A stretch of DNA of 64,000 nt from Colletotrichum lupini (taxonomy: Eukaryota; Ascomycota; Sordariomycetes; Glomerellales; Glomerellaceae), in the NCBI RefSeq assembly GCF_023278565.1, contig NC_064672.1, positions 5,394,001 to 5,458,000 on the forward strand. Direction: 5' to 3'. Of this stretch, positions 34,746 through 46,500 are shown piece by piece. A program made the position numbers and the translations under genes. The notes below the pieces were generated by a model. That model worked only from the letters and a program-made list of their open reading frames with translations, did no database searches and had not been told where the DNA came from. Positions within the stretch are counted from its first letter, which is position 1. Each line of letters begins with the position of its first letter.

Positions 34746-34895
34746 TAACGGAAAAGTCACTATACGAATAGAAGGATAGGTTATATAAAAAGAATAGAGA
34801 AAAGGGGGAAAAGGAGACGACTTAGTAAACGGGCCCGAGGTCGAATTATACCTCTAACCGTAGTAATTAAATTAATAAAAAAAAGAGAAAGTTAG

Positions 34896-35097
34896 TATCG
34901 GATTAGAAGTCTAATTCGACCGCGGTATATAGCTAACTACGCAGGGGCTAATTAGGGGCCCTATTTACGATTATCGTAGCTAGCCTAACCTATAGTTAGA
35001 ACCTCTTTTTTATACCTACGCAAATATTTATATAGTTTAATTAATCTCTTCGTTAACTACGGTTCGAACTAACTACCCTATAATAGGGATACTAACA
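34896..35097 (+). repeat. Right LTR of Copia element 28128-35097
   Basis: 202 bp, TATCGG...ACTAACA, followed by the target duplication ACTCA. Less mutated than the left LTR. Confidence 0.92.
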
Positions 35098-35121
35098 ACT
35101 CATTACCGTTAATATATTATG

Positions 35122-35298
35122 TGTTACGTAACAGGGATAGTAATCGCACCTTACAAAGTGCCCGTCACGTACTAAATCACGTATCTATCTTAGATATCGT
35201 ATATATAGACCTTCTCCTTTTATCTATTTCCACTTTAATAATTAAGCTACTTTTATTATACTCCGTATACCTATTACTATATACTATAACTCGTAATA
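35122..35298 (+). repeat. Left LTR of outer Copia, heavily RIP-mutated
   Basis: 177 bp, TGTTACG...CGTAATA. Against the solo LTR at 3304-3480 I count about two dozen differences, all C-to-T or G-to-A. Confidence 0.93.
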
Positions 35299-35472
35299 AT
35301 TATAAGCCTAGCTCTTAGTTAAGACCCTATACTACGATAACGTACTTATTAATACGATTCTTACGATCTTTTTAAAATAACCGACTTACTTATACTTACT
35401 TTAGCCTAAGCTAAACTAACTAGTTATAATAATTAAATTAAATAGTTTAACGTACTTCGTGCTATAAGTAAG

Positions 35473-35662
35473 TATAATAAATTCGGGATGCGGCCGGCAA
35501 TAGGACGCCGATAACTTAGCGACCGGTGTACGGATCTTATTATAAAAGAACTTTCTAAGAAGCAGAGCCCTTACGAAGGACTCTATAAGCTTTAGTTTTA
35601 TAATATACCTATACCTATATTATAGCCTCGCTAGTTAAGTACTTATAGCCTAATCTCTTATA
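35473..35662 (+). repeat. Left LTR of the chromovirus
   Basis: 190 bp, starts TATAATAAATTC (probably TGTAATAGATTC before RIP) and ends TCTCTTATA. Confidence 0.94.
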
Positions 35663-35699
35663 ATTCTAAAGCTTTTACTTTTATAGAGTAACTAATATA

Positions 35700-36980
35700 A
35701 GTAATAATAGATTACGGAAACGAACGGAACGTTAACGAAACGACGCCTAGCCGTTAATAAAGAGCCGTTAGTACTAACGAGCTATAGCTATTTAGAGTCG
35801 ATTACTCGACCCTATTCCGTCCGGGAGAACGAGCCTATTATAGGGCGAGTCCTACCTAAATACTAGCGTTTATAAAAGAGCTAAATAAAAAAGATAATCG
35901 GGGTAAATTACCCTTACGGGCTAGTTACCCCGTTAATACCCCGAAGACCTTATCCGTTATAAACGGGGCGTTTATTAATAACTAATCGCTAGACGTATAA
36001 GGTTAAGGCGCGTATAAAGGCGCGGATAGTATTAAAATAACTAGTTTAATAGACCCCATGGGCCTAATAATAACTTACTTCTATAAAACGATAGAAATAA
36101 TAGTTAAAAATCGAAACTAAGAACGGCGTCGATACGAGGAGCTTATTTAATAGCTTACCGAGCGGCCGGCGACGTATCTAGGTTAATAAGAATACGAAAA
36201 GCCTCTTTTTTATAATTATAAACCGATCGGAGAAGAGTCTACGAGTACCTAGGTAGTAGACTAGATTATTATTATAGAGGTAAGTAATAAGCTTCGTATA
36301 AAAAGTACTATAGAATAGTATATTAAATAGGCCCTATTTAAGATATTCCTATTGTTATAAACGTAATAGTATAATTACGAGAAGAGCCTCTAGGATCCCC
36401 TCTCCTAGGGCGACTTCTTAGCGTTTGTTTACTAATAGTACGTAGACCCCGAGACTTAGGAACGGGAATACTATAAAGAGCTAAGGACGAAGAGGCTAAA
36501 GGAGGGCTAGACCCCTACTTAGTTCCTCGCTAAGTAGTTAGCGATCTATTATAACCTAAGTATAAAAGATATAAAGAATTCGAAGGTAGAGGTATATTAG
36601 TTCTTTTTTAAACTACTATTTTAGCTATAGGACGATCTAATTTATTATAAAGTCTTAATTAAGAGAGTACGCAATATAGCCTATAAAGCTAATAAATTAT
36701 AGTCGTTAAATTAGTAAAAGGGCGGCGACTAGTCGTAAAAGGACGGTAAAAAGAGGCTATATCCGTTATTAAAGCAACTGCGTCGAATGTCCCCCTTTTA
36801 TAAAAAAAAAAGTAAGGAGAGCTCTAAGGGGCTAGGCTCTAGGGACTCGCTAAGAGTAATATTATAAAAGCTATATAATAAGAGTGCTCGCGCCGAGCTA
36901 TTATAAAAGCGTCGTAGTAATAATATTAAGTACTTTACGTATAATAAAATAGGCTATATATTTAGTAAGTACTAGAAGAA
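35700..36980 (+). pseudogene. Decayed chromovirus gag
   Basis: Region between the left LTR and pol. It ends in a zinc-knuckle relic at 36931-36972, read as YFTYNKIGYIFSKY. The three Tyr positions and the central Tyr match Cys, Cys, His, Cys of CCHC after single G-to-A or C-to-T changes. The upstream part is gag by position only. Confidence 0.75.
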
Positions 36981-37189
36981 TAAGTCGGGAGGTAGGGGCG
37001 ACGATAAGCCGACGTACCCCCGATCGAAGCTAACGTTAGTAACTATCTAACGGGTTATTACCGAGCTAAGAGTTATAAAAGTCGACTCGTCGGAAAACGA
37101 GTAAGTATAAGCGATATACCTAATATACTTACGCTAAGTATTAAGAGAGTATTAATAAGAATAATTATAAAGGGCAGGGCGATAGTTCT

Positions 37190-40100
37190 ATAAGGTATTA
37201 CTAAAAAGCTAGTAAAAGTTAATATAAATATATACTCCGAGATAGATATTATTAGTACTAGGCTTATAACCTACTTAGGGTTAACCCCGGCTATTACTAT
37301 AGCTCCCTCGTTAAGGGACTTCTAGGGTAAAGCCGTAGGCTAGGGGAAAGCTTACTAATTAACGCTCTTTTTTATTAACTACTATAAGTAGCTAAGGAAG
37401 ATTCGGCGACTATTCGCCGTAGTTAATAAGGATAAAAGAATAGTAGACCTCTTACTATCGCGACTATTAATAGGCTAGGAGGGCATTCGTATTAATATAG
37501 CGACGAATATATAGTCGTACGAGCCTATTTTAGTCGCCGAACTAGAGGTAATAGCTCGCGATATTATTAAGAATTGCGAGAGGGCGTATATATTATATAT
37601 TGTTACTATAAGAAGTATCGCGGGGGTAACGGAGACTAAACTACGAGGGGGTCTATTACTAAAACTTTAATTAAAAGTAGAGACGTTTAATAAGTAATTA
37701 GTAAAGGGACCGTAGTTATATAGCGGGGTAGAATACTCTATCGACCTAGTTCTAAGTACTAAACTACTATATAGTCCTATTTATTTATTAAGCGAGAAAT
37801 AACTTAATAAGCTTCGCGCGTATATTACTAAGAACTTAGCGAACGGTCGTATTATACTTTTAGTTAATAAGGCTAGGGCACCGATCCTCTTCGTATTAAA
37901 AAAGGACGGCACGCTACGCCTCTATATAAACTATTGCGGGCTAAATAGGGTAACCGTAAAGAATCGATACTTACTACTACTTATTAACGAGCTCCTAAAT
38001 AGGCTTCGCGGAGCGAAATAGATCTTAAAAATAGATATTAGGGATGCCTATTACCGTATCTAAATTAAAAAAGAAGACCGATAGAAAATAGCGTTCCGGA
38101 GCCGATACGGTTACTTTGAGTATACTATTATACCTTTCGGGCTAACGAACGCACCCGCGACGTTCTAGGCGTATATTTACTAAGCGCTCGCCGACCTACT
38201 AAATACTTACTATATAGTATATATAAACGATCTAATAATCTATTTAATAATAAAGGAGTAGTATACGGAGGATATTAAAAAGGTCCTCCGACGTCTGCGT
38301 TTATACGGGCTTTTTATTAAACTATTAAAGTACTCGTTTTATTAAAAGAGGGTCGAGTTCTTAGGTTATATTATTATATTAAAAGGAATCGAGATTAACT
38401 CGTCGCGAGTGCGAACGATCGCCGACTAGAAGGCGCTAGAGTCTATTAGGGATATTTAAGTATTCTTAGGGTTCTATAACTTCTATTAGAAGTTTATTAT
38501 TAAATACTTAGGCATCGTTATACTAATAATAGTATTATTAAAAATAGAAAAGGGGTAGATAAGGGACTTCTAGTAGACTAAAGAAGTAGACGAGGCGTTT
38601 AATTAGCTAAAGGTCGCTTTTACCTCGGTAACCGTACTTACGTACTAAAACCTATAACGTATTATATAAGTAAAAACCGACGCTTTAGTTAAAGCTATCG
38701 TAGCAATCTTATTATAGTAAGCTAATAAAGAATAGCGACCTATTGCTTATTAGTTATAAAAGCTCACGGACACGGAGTAGTAATAGGCTACGGGCTAATA
38801 AGAACTACTCGCTATAGTAAAAGGGCTAGAGCACTGGGCTTACTACCTCTAGGGCCTTTTATAAAAGTTCATAGTCCTAACGGACTACTAGGTACTTAAG
38901 GGAATAATTAGCGTACCGGCGCAAAACCTTTAGAAAAAGCTCGCGAGGTAGGTATATAAACTATTAGTATTTAACTTTAACTTAGAATACTAGCTAGGGA
39001 AAACGAACCCGGCGGACGGTTTATTTAGAAAGCTAGACTATATAGAGGGGGAAGTGCTTTATAAAGACGTCCTCTTTACGCTAGCCTAGAAGCTACGTCT
39101 TATTAATAAACTACTACCCGACGTCCGGTAAAAGATAATTAGCCTAAAAGGACAAAATAATACTATTAAGGTATACGTTTAAGTAGTTAAGGCCTCCTTT
39201 TACGATCTTAGCTAGATATTAGCTAGCTCTAGGGACGGGGAATCCTCTCCCTTATATTAGTAATATATTATAGGGCATATTAATAAAATAGTAATAGTTA
39301 CTACCGTAACGACTCGAGGTAAGAAAGTAAGAGAGTTATTAGCGAACGCTCGTTAACGGTCCGGTAAGGATAAAGAGGAGTTAGATAGAGCTAGGGTTAT
39401 TATATTAGAATAGTATATCCTACGCCCCGTTATAAAAGAGCTTATAAGGGGCAAAACGGTATTTGCTTCTCGTCTCTTGCTAAAGACTAAGGAGCTCGTT
39501 AGAGGATTATAGGCTAAAAATAAGTTCTATATATTATAATTAATAAGAGTTCGCGCTACGGCCGGCGAGCTAAGAGTATATTTACTTAACAAACAGAGCA
39601 TACTATTTTTTAAAAAAAGACTTGTTATTCCTTAGATAGAGTCTCTTCGGATAGAGATCTTTTACTAATATTACGACGACTATAGGGTAGGTTATATAAG
39701 AGCTACGAAAACTCTCGAGCTAATCTAAAAGAAGTTCTACTAAGAAAATATTTAACGAGATATCTAGGAATACGTTAAGAACTATAAGTATTATTTAGGA
39801 GTTATAACCCTAAGACATAAGCCGTACGGGTAGCTATAGTTATTACTATTACCCTTATACCTATTTTAGGAAATATTTATAGACTTTATTACAGGGCTAT
39901 TACTAAGCGCTCGTAATAACGGCACAGAGTATAATAGTATCGTAGTTATTATTTATTATATAATAAAGTTCGTAAAGTTCCTACTTACTATTAAGACACT
40001 TAACGTAGTATAAATAGTAAGTATCTTATACCGGGAGGTCGAATATAAGTTCGGTATGCCTAAAGGCATTATTATAGATAAAGATAAGCTCTTTATAAGC

Positions 40101-40930
40101 GTATTTTAAAAAGAGTTCGCTAAGGAACGGGCGATACGTCGCTAACTATTTACTACGTACTACTTATAAACGGACGGCTAAACAGAGCGAACTTATTAAA
40201 TATTAAAAAAGTATTTAAGGATCTATACCGAGGGCTCGCTAAATAGGTAAGTAGCGTAGCTAGAGGAGGCCGAGTTTATATATAATAATAGTTAATACTC
40301 TATTATAAAAGTATCCCCGTATATAATACTATATAGCTACTACCCTAGGTACGTTAAATATATACCTAATTATAAAGCTATAGTCTAGGGGGTTTAGGAA
40401 AGGGTTTAGAAAATTAGGGAGATTAGGGCCTAGGCTACGCGAGCGTAGGTATAAGCCTCTAAGAGCTAAGTAGCTTATTATAATAAAAAATATACTCTAA
40501 AGGAGTTTAATCGCAGAGAGGTCGTTAGCTTATTAACAAAGAACATACGATTTAAAAATAATAAACTAGCGCCGAGATATATTAAAATAGCGATAGCTAA
40601 AAGGGTAAGGAAATAGGCTTACTAAGTATATTTATTAGAGTAGTATTAGAGAATATATAATATTTTCCTAGTTTCCTAGCTTAAGTTATAGGGAAATTAC
40701 TAAACGGTTAGCAACTAAATAGCGAATCTCCCGGAGTTAGAGAACGAGTAAAACGTTTAAAAAGTTAAAAAAATCGTTGCGATATAAGGCGAGGGAGGAA
40801 ACTTATAATATCTCGTTAAATAAGCTAGGTAGCTTACTAAATATAATACGTAAGAGCTTATTAAGTATTTTAAAGGGGTAATAGAAGTAGTTAATAGATT
40901 TAAACGCTATAAGAAAAGGGTATATATAAA
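37190..40930 (+). pseudogene. Decayed chromovirus pol with chromodomain
   Basis: Protease-like block near 37220-37270. Reverse transcriptase from about 37840: KKDGTLRLYINYCGLNRVTV, KIDIRDAYYRI, PFGLTNAPATF, and the catalytic site YIND at 38220-38231 (YMDD/YIDD with Asp to Asn). RNase H begins VKTDALVKAIVAILL near 38670. Integrase zinc region near 39661-39835 (DDYRVGYIRATKTLEL, then NYKYYLGVITLRHKPYG), core with DFITGLL (39877 on) and EYDSIVVIIYYITKFVKFL (about 39930). A C-terminal chromodomain at about 40783-40925 reads YLVK-stop-A, TKYNT-stop-E and FKGVIEVVNRFKRYKKR, where Trp codons became stops. Chromodomains direct integration to methylated-histone chromatin. Every domain is interrupted by RIP stops. 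Confidence 0.9.
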
Positions 40931-41049
40931 ATAGGATAATAAACGTTAAGTTCGTAGCGAAAGGTCGCCGAAAATAAGTTAATTAATAATATACTATAAA
41001 ACCCTTTTTATCTAGCCTAGCGCAATCCTTAAGAAAAAGACATAGTATT

Positions 41050-42853
41050 ATAACCCTTAGTAATACGTTACTAAGAGATTATTAAGATCTAGCTACGTAG
41101 GGGGAGTAACCTACGTAATACTAGCGGTAATAGTAGCAGCTCTAGTATATACTTCTAAAGCTTAATAGTTAGTAATAATAGTCCGCTCGGTAAATAAGAA
41201 GCGGGGAGGCTTTGTGCGCGTGCTTAGCTAACTACTCGAAGTAAGGCCGTTAACTTTATTAATATTACGACGGGTAAGAGGGAGGCGGTTAAAGTCGCGC
41301 AGAGTATTATATATATTAATAATAGCGGTTCGTAAAGCGTTCGCTACTTAGTCGCTATTAGAGGCTATAATAGGAGGCATAACGGGAGCTATAATAAGAG
41401 GTATAACGGGAGCTATAATAGGAGGCATAACGGGAGCTATAATAAGAGGTAAAATAAGAGGTAAAGTAGGGGCCGTAATACTATTATTATTAGTAACGGG
41501 TCGGGGATGGGGGACGTTATCCGAGGCGACGCTCTTATAGTCCTAGTCGAGCTAAGGGACCTTAGTAATATTAATATTTATAAAGAACTTAGTAACGTTA
41601 AACTACTTATTACGACCCGCGGCTTTAACTTTAATATAAGTAATAGCCTCGTCGAGCTATCGCAGAGCCTTTATTTAGAATAAGAAGAGCGTAATACTAG
41701 CCTTATCGAGATCTAGAATAATATAACTAAGGGCTAGGGTACCCTCGTTTATACTAAAAAGAGCGTCGTAAATAGGGATTAGCGAGTTATTAATATTAAA
41801 ATAGCGGCGCTTATTATAACGTTAAAAAAGAGAATTCTCTAAGTTACTACCGAGCTCCTTAGATTCGGTATCCTCGTACTAGGACTTATTAAACTTAAAC
41901 TTAAAGTTATCCCGCTCGTCGTTATTATTAAAAATATAGTTAATAATAAGAGCACGCTTTTTAATAAGAGTCTAAGTCTCGGGACCGCGGGAAATAAGGG
42001 TAGCGCTATATATAATAACGGTATAAGTAAGTACCTTATTTATTAAAAACTTAGCGACGCGTTTATAAAAAGTAGGGAAAGTAAGAAACTCCTAGATACG
42101 TATAATAGTAACGCCCTTAGGAGTCTCCTTATAGTACTAAGCTAGAGCGTCGAGGTTATTTCGTAGAGCGGTCGCACGGCTATTATTATAAAAATAAGCC
42201 GGTTAGAGGCGACTAAGGCGGGAGATAATCTCAGTCTTATTATTAGTATTAAGGATACTAGCCTAAGAAGAGAAATCTAAGTTAGTAAAAAAAAAATTCG
42301 CTAAACGATCGCCGACGACTTATTATAATCGAGATTAATAAGTTTAGATACTCGCGGTTAGTAACGAGCTCCTAGAGAGTAGCCTGTTTAAAGTGGACCT
42401 TCTTTACCTTATTACCCGCTAACGGGTTAGCGATATAAGTAGCTACTTTCTCTTACGCACTAGTAGTATAGCTAAAAGCATAGAGAACGCAGCCGCGCTC
42501 ACGGGAATTAAAACTACCCTACTCCTCGGTATTATAGAACTCTATAAGGGTATTCTAAATAAACTAAGCGGCGCTATATAACTCCTCGAGAACCTAAGAG
42601 ATATCGTTAGCTAATATTTTAGTAACGGATTAGCGAGGACTCGACGACTTATAATAGAACACTTCTTCTTATTAATCTAATAAATAACATACTTAGTAAC
42701 ATAAGCGCCGGCAATATAAATAAGCTCGTTAATATTATAATATAAACTAGCTAAGTAGCGTATATAAAGAGCACTACTACGGAGACCGCGGAAGCCCTTC
42801 TTAGGATTATACTCTATATTAAGTATATCCTAAATACGCAAAATAGTAGACAT
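41050..42853 (-). pseudogene. Long antisense reading frame in the chromovirus 3' region, family unknown
   Basis: On the minus strand, from an ATG at 42853, a protein-like frame of about 600 codons runs toward 41050, opposite to gag-pol. Stops are TAG/TAA of the RIP type. Segments in order: MSTILRI, DILNIEYNPKKGFRGLRSSA, KILANDIS, VLEELYSAA, NSRERGCVLYAFSYTTSA, VATYIANPLAGNKVKKVHFK, VVGDRLANFFFTNLDFSS, TALRNNLDALA, YYKETPKGVTIIRI, EFLTFPTFYKRVAKFLINK, LSYIILDLDKASITLF. It ends in a proline repeat (IIAPVMPP units, 41365-41480) and a ~100-codon tail. Codon phase is the same at the start (42853), middle (42319) and proline repeat (41479); a stretch at about 42330-42640 is shifted, so two indels are implied. 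I do not recognise the protein. No comparable plus-strand frame exists here. Confidence 0.65.
41365..41475. repeat. 24-bp minisatellite inside the chromovirus
   Basis: Units of GGCATAACGGGAGCTATAAT plus AGGA or AAGA, about four copies with small variation. On the minus strand they encode the proline-rich IIAPVMPP repeat of the antisense frame. Confidence 0.8.
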
Positions 42854-43348
42854 TTCGGTAAATACTTAGTAATAGTATAGCGAGAGAGTCGTAATTAAGA
42901 AACGATATAGAATTAGAATATTGTAAAAAGAAAAGTATAGTTATATAGGAAAGAATTCGCAGAACGGTTATTAAATAAAAGGAAGGAAGAAAAAGTAAAC
43001 ACGCGACTAGTAACGGACGAAAAATCTTTTACTATAATTAATAGCCTAGTAATAATAATAACCGCGAGGTTAAGCGGGCTCTTATATATTACAACGGTTA
43101 GAATACTTTATTACGAATATATATTACTAACTTAGTAACTAGTCGGCGCGCTATCGCTAAATAATAATAACAAAGTATCCGTTAAATAAAGAGATAGGAG
43201 TAATACCTTGTTCCTAAGTAAGAAAGGACATTGTTAACGCCTTATAGAATCTATTACGAATAACGACGTTAATAGCTTTATTATTAGTATTAAAGGAAGA
43301 TATTACGTAATGACTTTAGGGACTAAAGTTATATAAGGGGGGAGTAAT

Positions 43349-43538
43349 TATAATAGATTCGGGATGCGGCTAGCGATAGGACGCCGATAACTTAGTAATC
43401 GGTATATAGATCTTATTACGAAAGAACTTTCTAAAAAGCAGAGCCTTTACGAAGGACTTTATAAGCTTTAGTTTTATAATATACCTATACCTATATTATA
43501 GCCTCGCTAGTTAAGTGCTCATAGCCTAATCTCTTATA
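43349..43538 (+). repeat. Right LTR of the chromovirus
   Basis: 190 bp, TATAATAGATTC...CTCTTATA, same length as the left LTR and without gaps, followed by GTAAG. Confidence 0.94.
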
Positions 43539-43599
43539 GTAAGGGCGTTGGGGTTTAAAAATACGTCGACCTAGACGCTCTAAATTCTAACGTATTCCT

Positions 43600-46500
43600 C
43601 GACCCCTCTATAGTACTTACTTTACCCTTAGAATTTAGACGATTAGTCGCGACCCGTAATAAAAAAGAACTACGAGCTTACTAGGCCCGTTATAAGGCGT
43701 TCGAGAACGATTAAAAAAACTAAGAAATCCTCTATTAGTAGTTTTTAAATATAACTCTTAATATAAACTTTTTAACTTCTTTAAGTACGAGTAACTTATA
43801 AAACTAAGCCGGGTTTCTTTTTATAAAGCTAGCTATACTACTTATTTTACGTAAATAAATCTATCCCTATACCGTACTTATAAAGAGGATCTATATACTT
43901 AAGAGTATTTAAAAATAATAAGAGCTCGATACTAAATATAAATAACTTATAGCTTACGAACGTAATATTATTAATATGTATATTAAAGTCCTCGCTTAGT
44001 AATTAGTAAAATTAGTTAACGCTATACTATATAAATACGTATTTTAAAAAGCTATTAAGAACGGCGCTAAGTTTAATATATAGCGAATCGTTAGATATTT
44101 AAAATAGGAATTTGCGCCCCCCGAACTAGTAATAAGGAATGCGGTTCGAGAGGAATATTAATAAGCCCTTAATAAAGTAAGGACTAGAATTAACCCCTAA
44201 CGCTAGTATAAAGAGTAGTAGTCCGCTTACCTCCGAGCTAAAACATACGATATTCTAAAAATTAGTAAAAAGATCGCCGTACTTAACTTCCTAGTTATAG
44301 TTAAGTCTAGACTTAACCCTATATAGGGCTAACGTATATATAAGACCTTTAGTAAATTAATAGCCTTTAAAACGCACACGAGGACCCTCGAGGAGATTAC
44401 GTATATATTTAGCTTAGTAACTTAGGACGCATATACTAAACGACTTTTAGGTTAAAGAGGGGCTTACTTTACTTTTACTAAAGGCTCTAACTTAGTTAAC
44501 GACGTAAATAATAAGGGTAACGTTATATACCTTTATAATTGCGCACACCCGTAGTACCTTATAGCGTACTAAAAATTAAAATAAGTACTTATAGGCCGAA
44601 ACGCTAGTAAGTTACTAATACGAATACTAAGGAGCTATATAAAGGAAGTCCTCGCTACTATTAAATTAAATAAGTAGAAATTACTTTATAATAAGCTTAA
44701 GAAAGCTAGTTAGCTAAGGAACGATAGAACCCCTAAGAAACCTAGGTTTTTAAAAAGATCCTCTAATTAACCTATAGCGAGCTTATTAATAAACTAGGAC
44801 GAGGGCTACGTAGTCGCTATACTTATAAAGAGTTAGGACTTAGAAATAAACGCAATCTTTAGTACCCCTATAAGTAGCGCTTACCCCCTTTTTTAGAGTA
44901 CGATAATAAATAGCTATAGAGCAATATATCTAATTAATAATAAGAGCCTACTTAAACCCGAGAGTTGCGTACTATTAAGTAATAAAGACTACGTTAAATT
45001 AAGAACTATTATATTACTTATTACCGTACGCGGTACTCGTATTATAAAGGGCGTCCTAAACGGACCTAAGGGAAAAGGAACTTATAATCTAAAGCTCTAG
45101 AACGTCGCTTATGTTAAGGGATTCTATATTAATATAGTCTTAGAGACTTTACTAAATAAAAGCGCACTTTAGTACTACGGTTTAGATTATATTTTATAAT
45201 AAGGAACGCTTTATAAGAGTACTATTAAAAAGCAGCTTATTTAAAAGAACAATCTAGTCTTTTTTAAATATAAGCTCTTTTAATCCTATCCTTCTTCCGT
45301 AAACCTTAAGCGTATCCTATAGAGCCTAGCTAGTATTATATTACTAGTTAGCCGTAGAAAATTCCGTTACTTATATTAACGTACCTATAAGAGGTTTAAT
45401 AACGCGCTTTTCTAGTACTTTAGAACAGGTTATCTCGGACTTAATACTCTTTATTAATTACTATATAAGACTTGAGGTATACGTATTAAACCTCTATTAT
45501 AAGTTAAGTATAAAGTATATATATTATCCGAAGCTAAGATAGTAGTCTTAAGAGGACTACCCTTAAGAAGAGCCTCACGGCTATAGTACTATATATACTA
45601 AGATCTCTTTTATTTCGAACTATTTCTTAGTAAACGATAATATATACTTATAGCTTCTAACGAATATAATAAGTAGCTTAGGGGGTTCCTTTTAAGGATA
45701 AAAATAGAGGAGGAAGTGCTTTTCGTACTATAGAGCCTCGAGGTAGCGATTCGTTATTAAAAAGGGACTCTAATTTACTTTTTTAAAAGTAATAATAAGA
45801 CCGCTCTCTTAATTATAAACGTTAAATACGTATATAAGACGTAGTATAGCGAGCTAGGAATCGGAATAGAACTTCTACTTTTATATATAAAAGAACCCGT
45901 GGGTAACGCTAAAAGAGTAAGTTTACTCGTAATTACTAAAGCTCGTAAAATATACCTTTTTATAAACCTCCCTACGAATCTATAGGACGAAATAGTACTA
46001 GCGGTAATCTTTATTTATAATATTACCCCACGGGAGGCTAATAAAGGAGATTCGCTTATTATAATAGAAATTAACTAGTAAAAGCGGTATTAACGCTAGT
46101 AGTAAACAGGTTACTAAGTACGGGATTCTAAACCGGTTACCCCGCATCTTAATAACCTCTACGTATATAGCTACTAAGTATACCCTTTTTATAGGGATCG
46201 TAAGAGGGGCATATGTTAAAAAGAGTTTAAAGTGCTTCCCCGCGGGTATATAGGATACTTAGTTAGATATATACTAAAAATACATAACCTATATAGGGTC
46301 TAAGTACCCGCGCTCGAGTAAGTATTTATTATAAAAAATATTAAGTTTAATAAAAAAGTCTTTTATAATCCCGCACATAAGGAATAAGCTATCGTAAGTG
46401 AGTAAGTAAATTTAGTAATCTAAAAGATATAAGAACTCTTTAATACTAACGATAAGTTAATTCGAGTACTCGGGGAAGTAGATCTAGACTTTGGAAATGC

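Larger units (their letters stand above)
28128..35097 (+). mobile_element. Ty1/Copia LTR retrotransposon, RIP-inactivated (202-bp LTRs)
   Basis: A complete 6970-bp element: 202-bp LTRs at both ends, flanked by ACTTA (28123-28127) on the left and ACTCA (35098-35102) on the right. The single difference is C to T, i.e. RIP reached the duplication. The internal order protease, pre-integrase/integrase, reverse transcriptase, RNase H is the Copia order. Stops occur throughout, most explicable as CAG/CAA/TGG mutated to TAG/TAA. A purine-rich tract (about 34876-34891) precedes the right LTR as expected for plus-strand priming. No intact protein remains. Confidence 0.92.
35473..43538 (+). mobile_element. 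Ty3/Gypsy chromovirus, RIP-inactivated, nested in the Copia
   Basis: A complete 8066-bp element: 190-bp LTRs at 35473-35662 and 43349-43538, perfect 5-bp duplication GTAAG at 35468-35472 and 43539-43543. It sits 174 bp inside the outer element's left LTR, in the leader before gag. Internal order gag zinc knuckle, protease, RT, RNase H, integrase, chromodomain is that of a chromovirus. A purine tract (AAGGGGGGAG near 43335-43344) precedes the right LTR. About 2.4 kb between the chromodomain and the right LTR is unusually long and holds a minus-strand reading frame. Confidence 0.95.

Noticed and set aside
41365..41475. Tandem repeats considered as a CRISPR-like array
   Set aside because: Units are directly contiguous without spacers, lie in a eukaryotic retrotransposon and encode a proline repeat.
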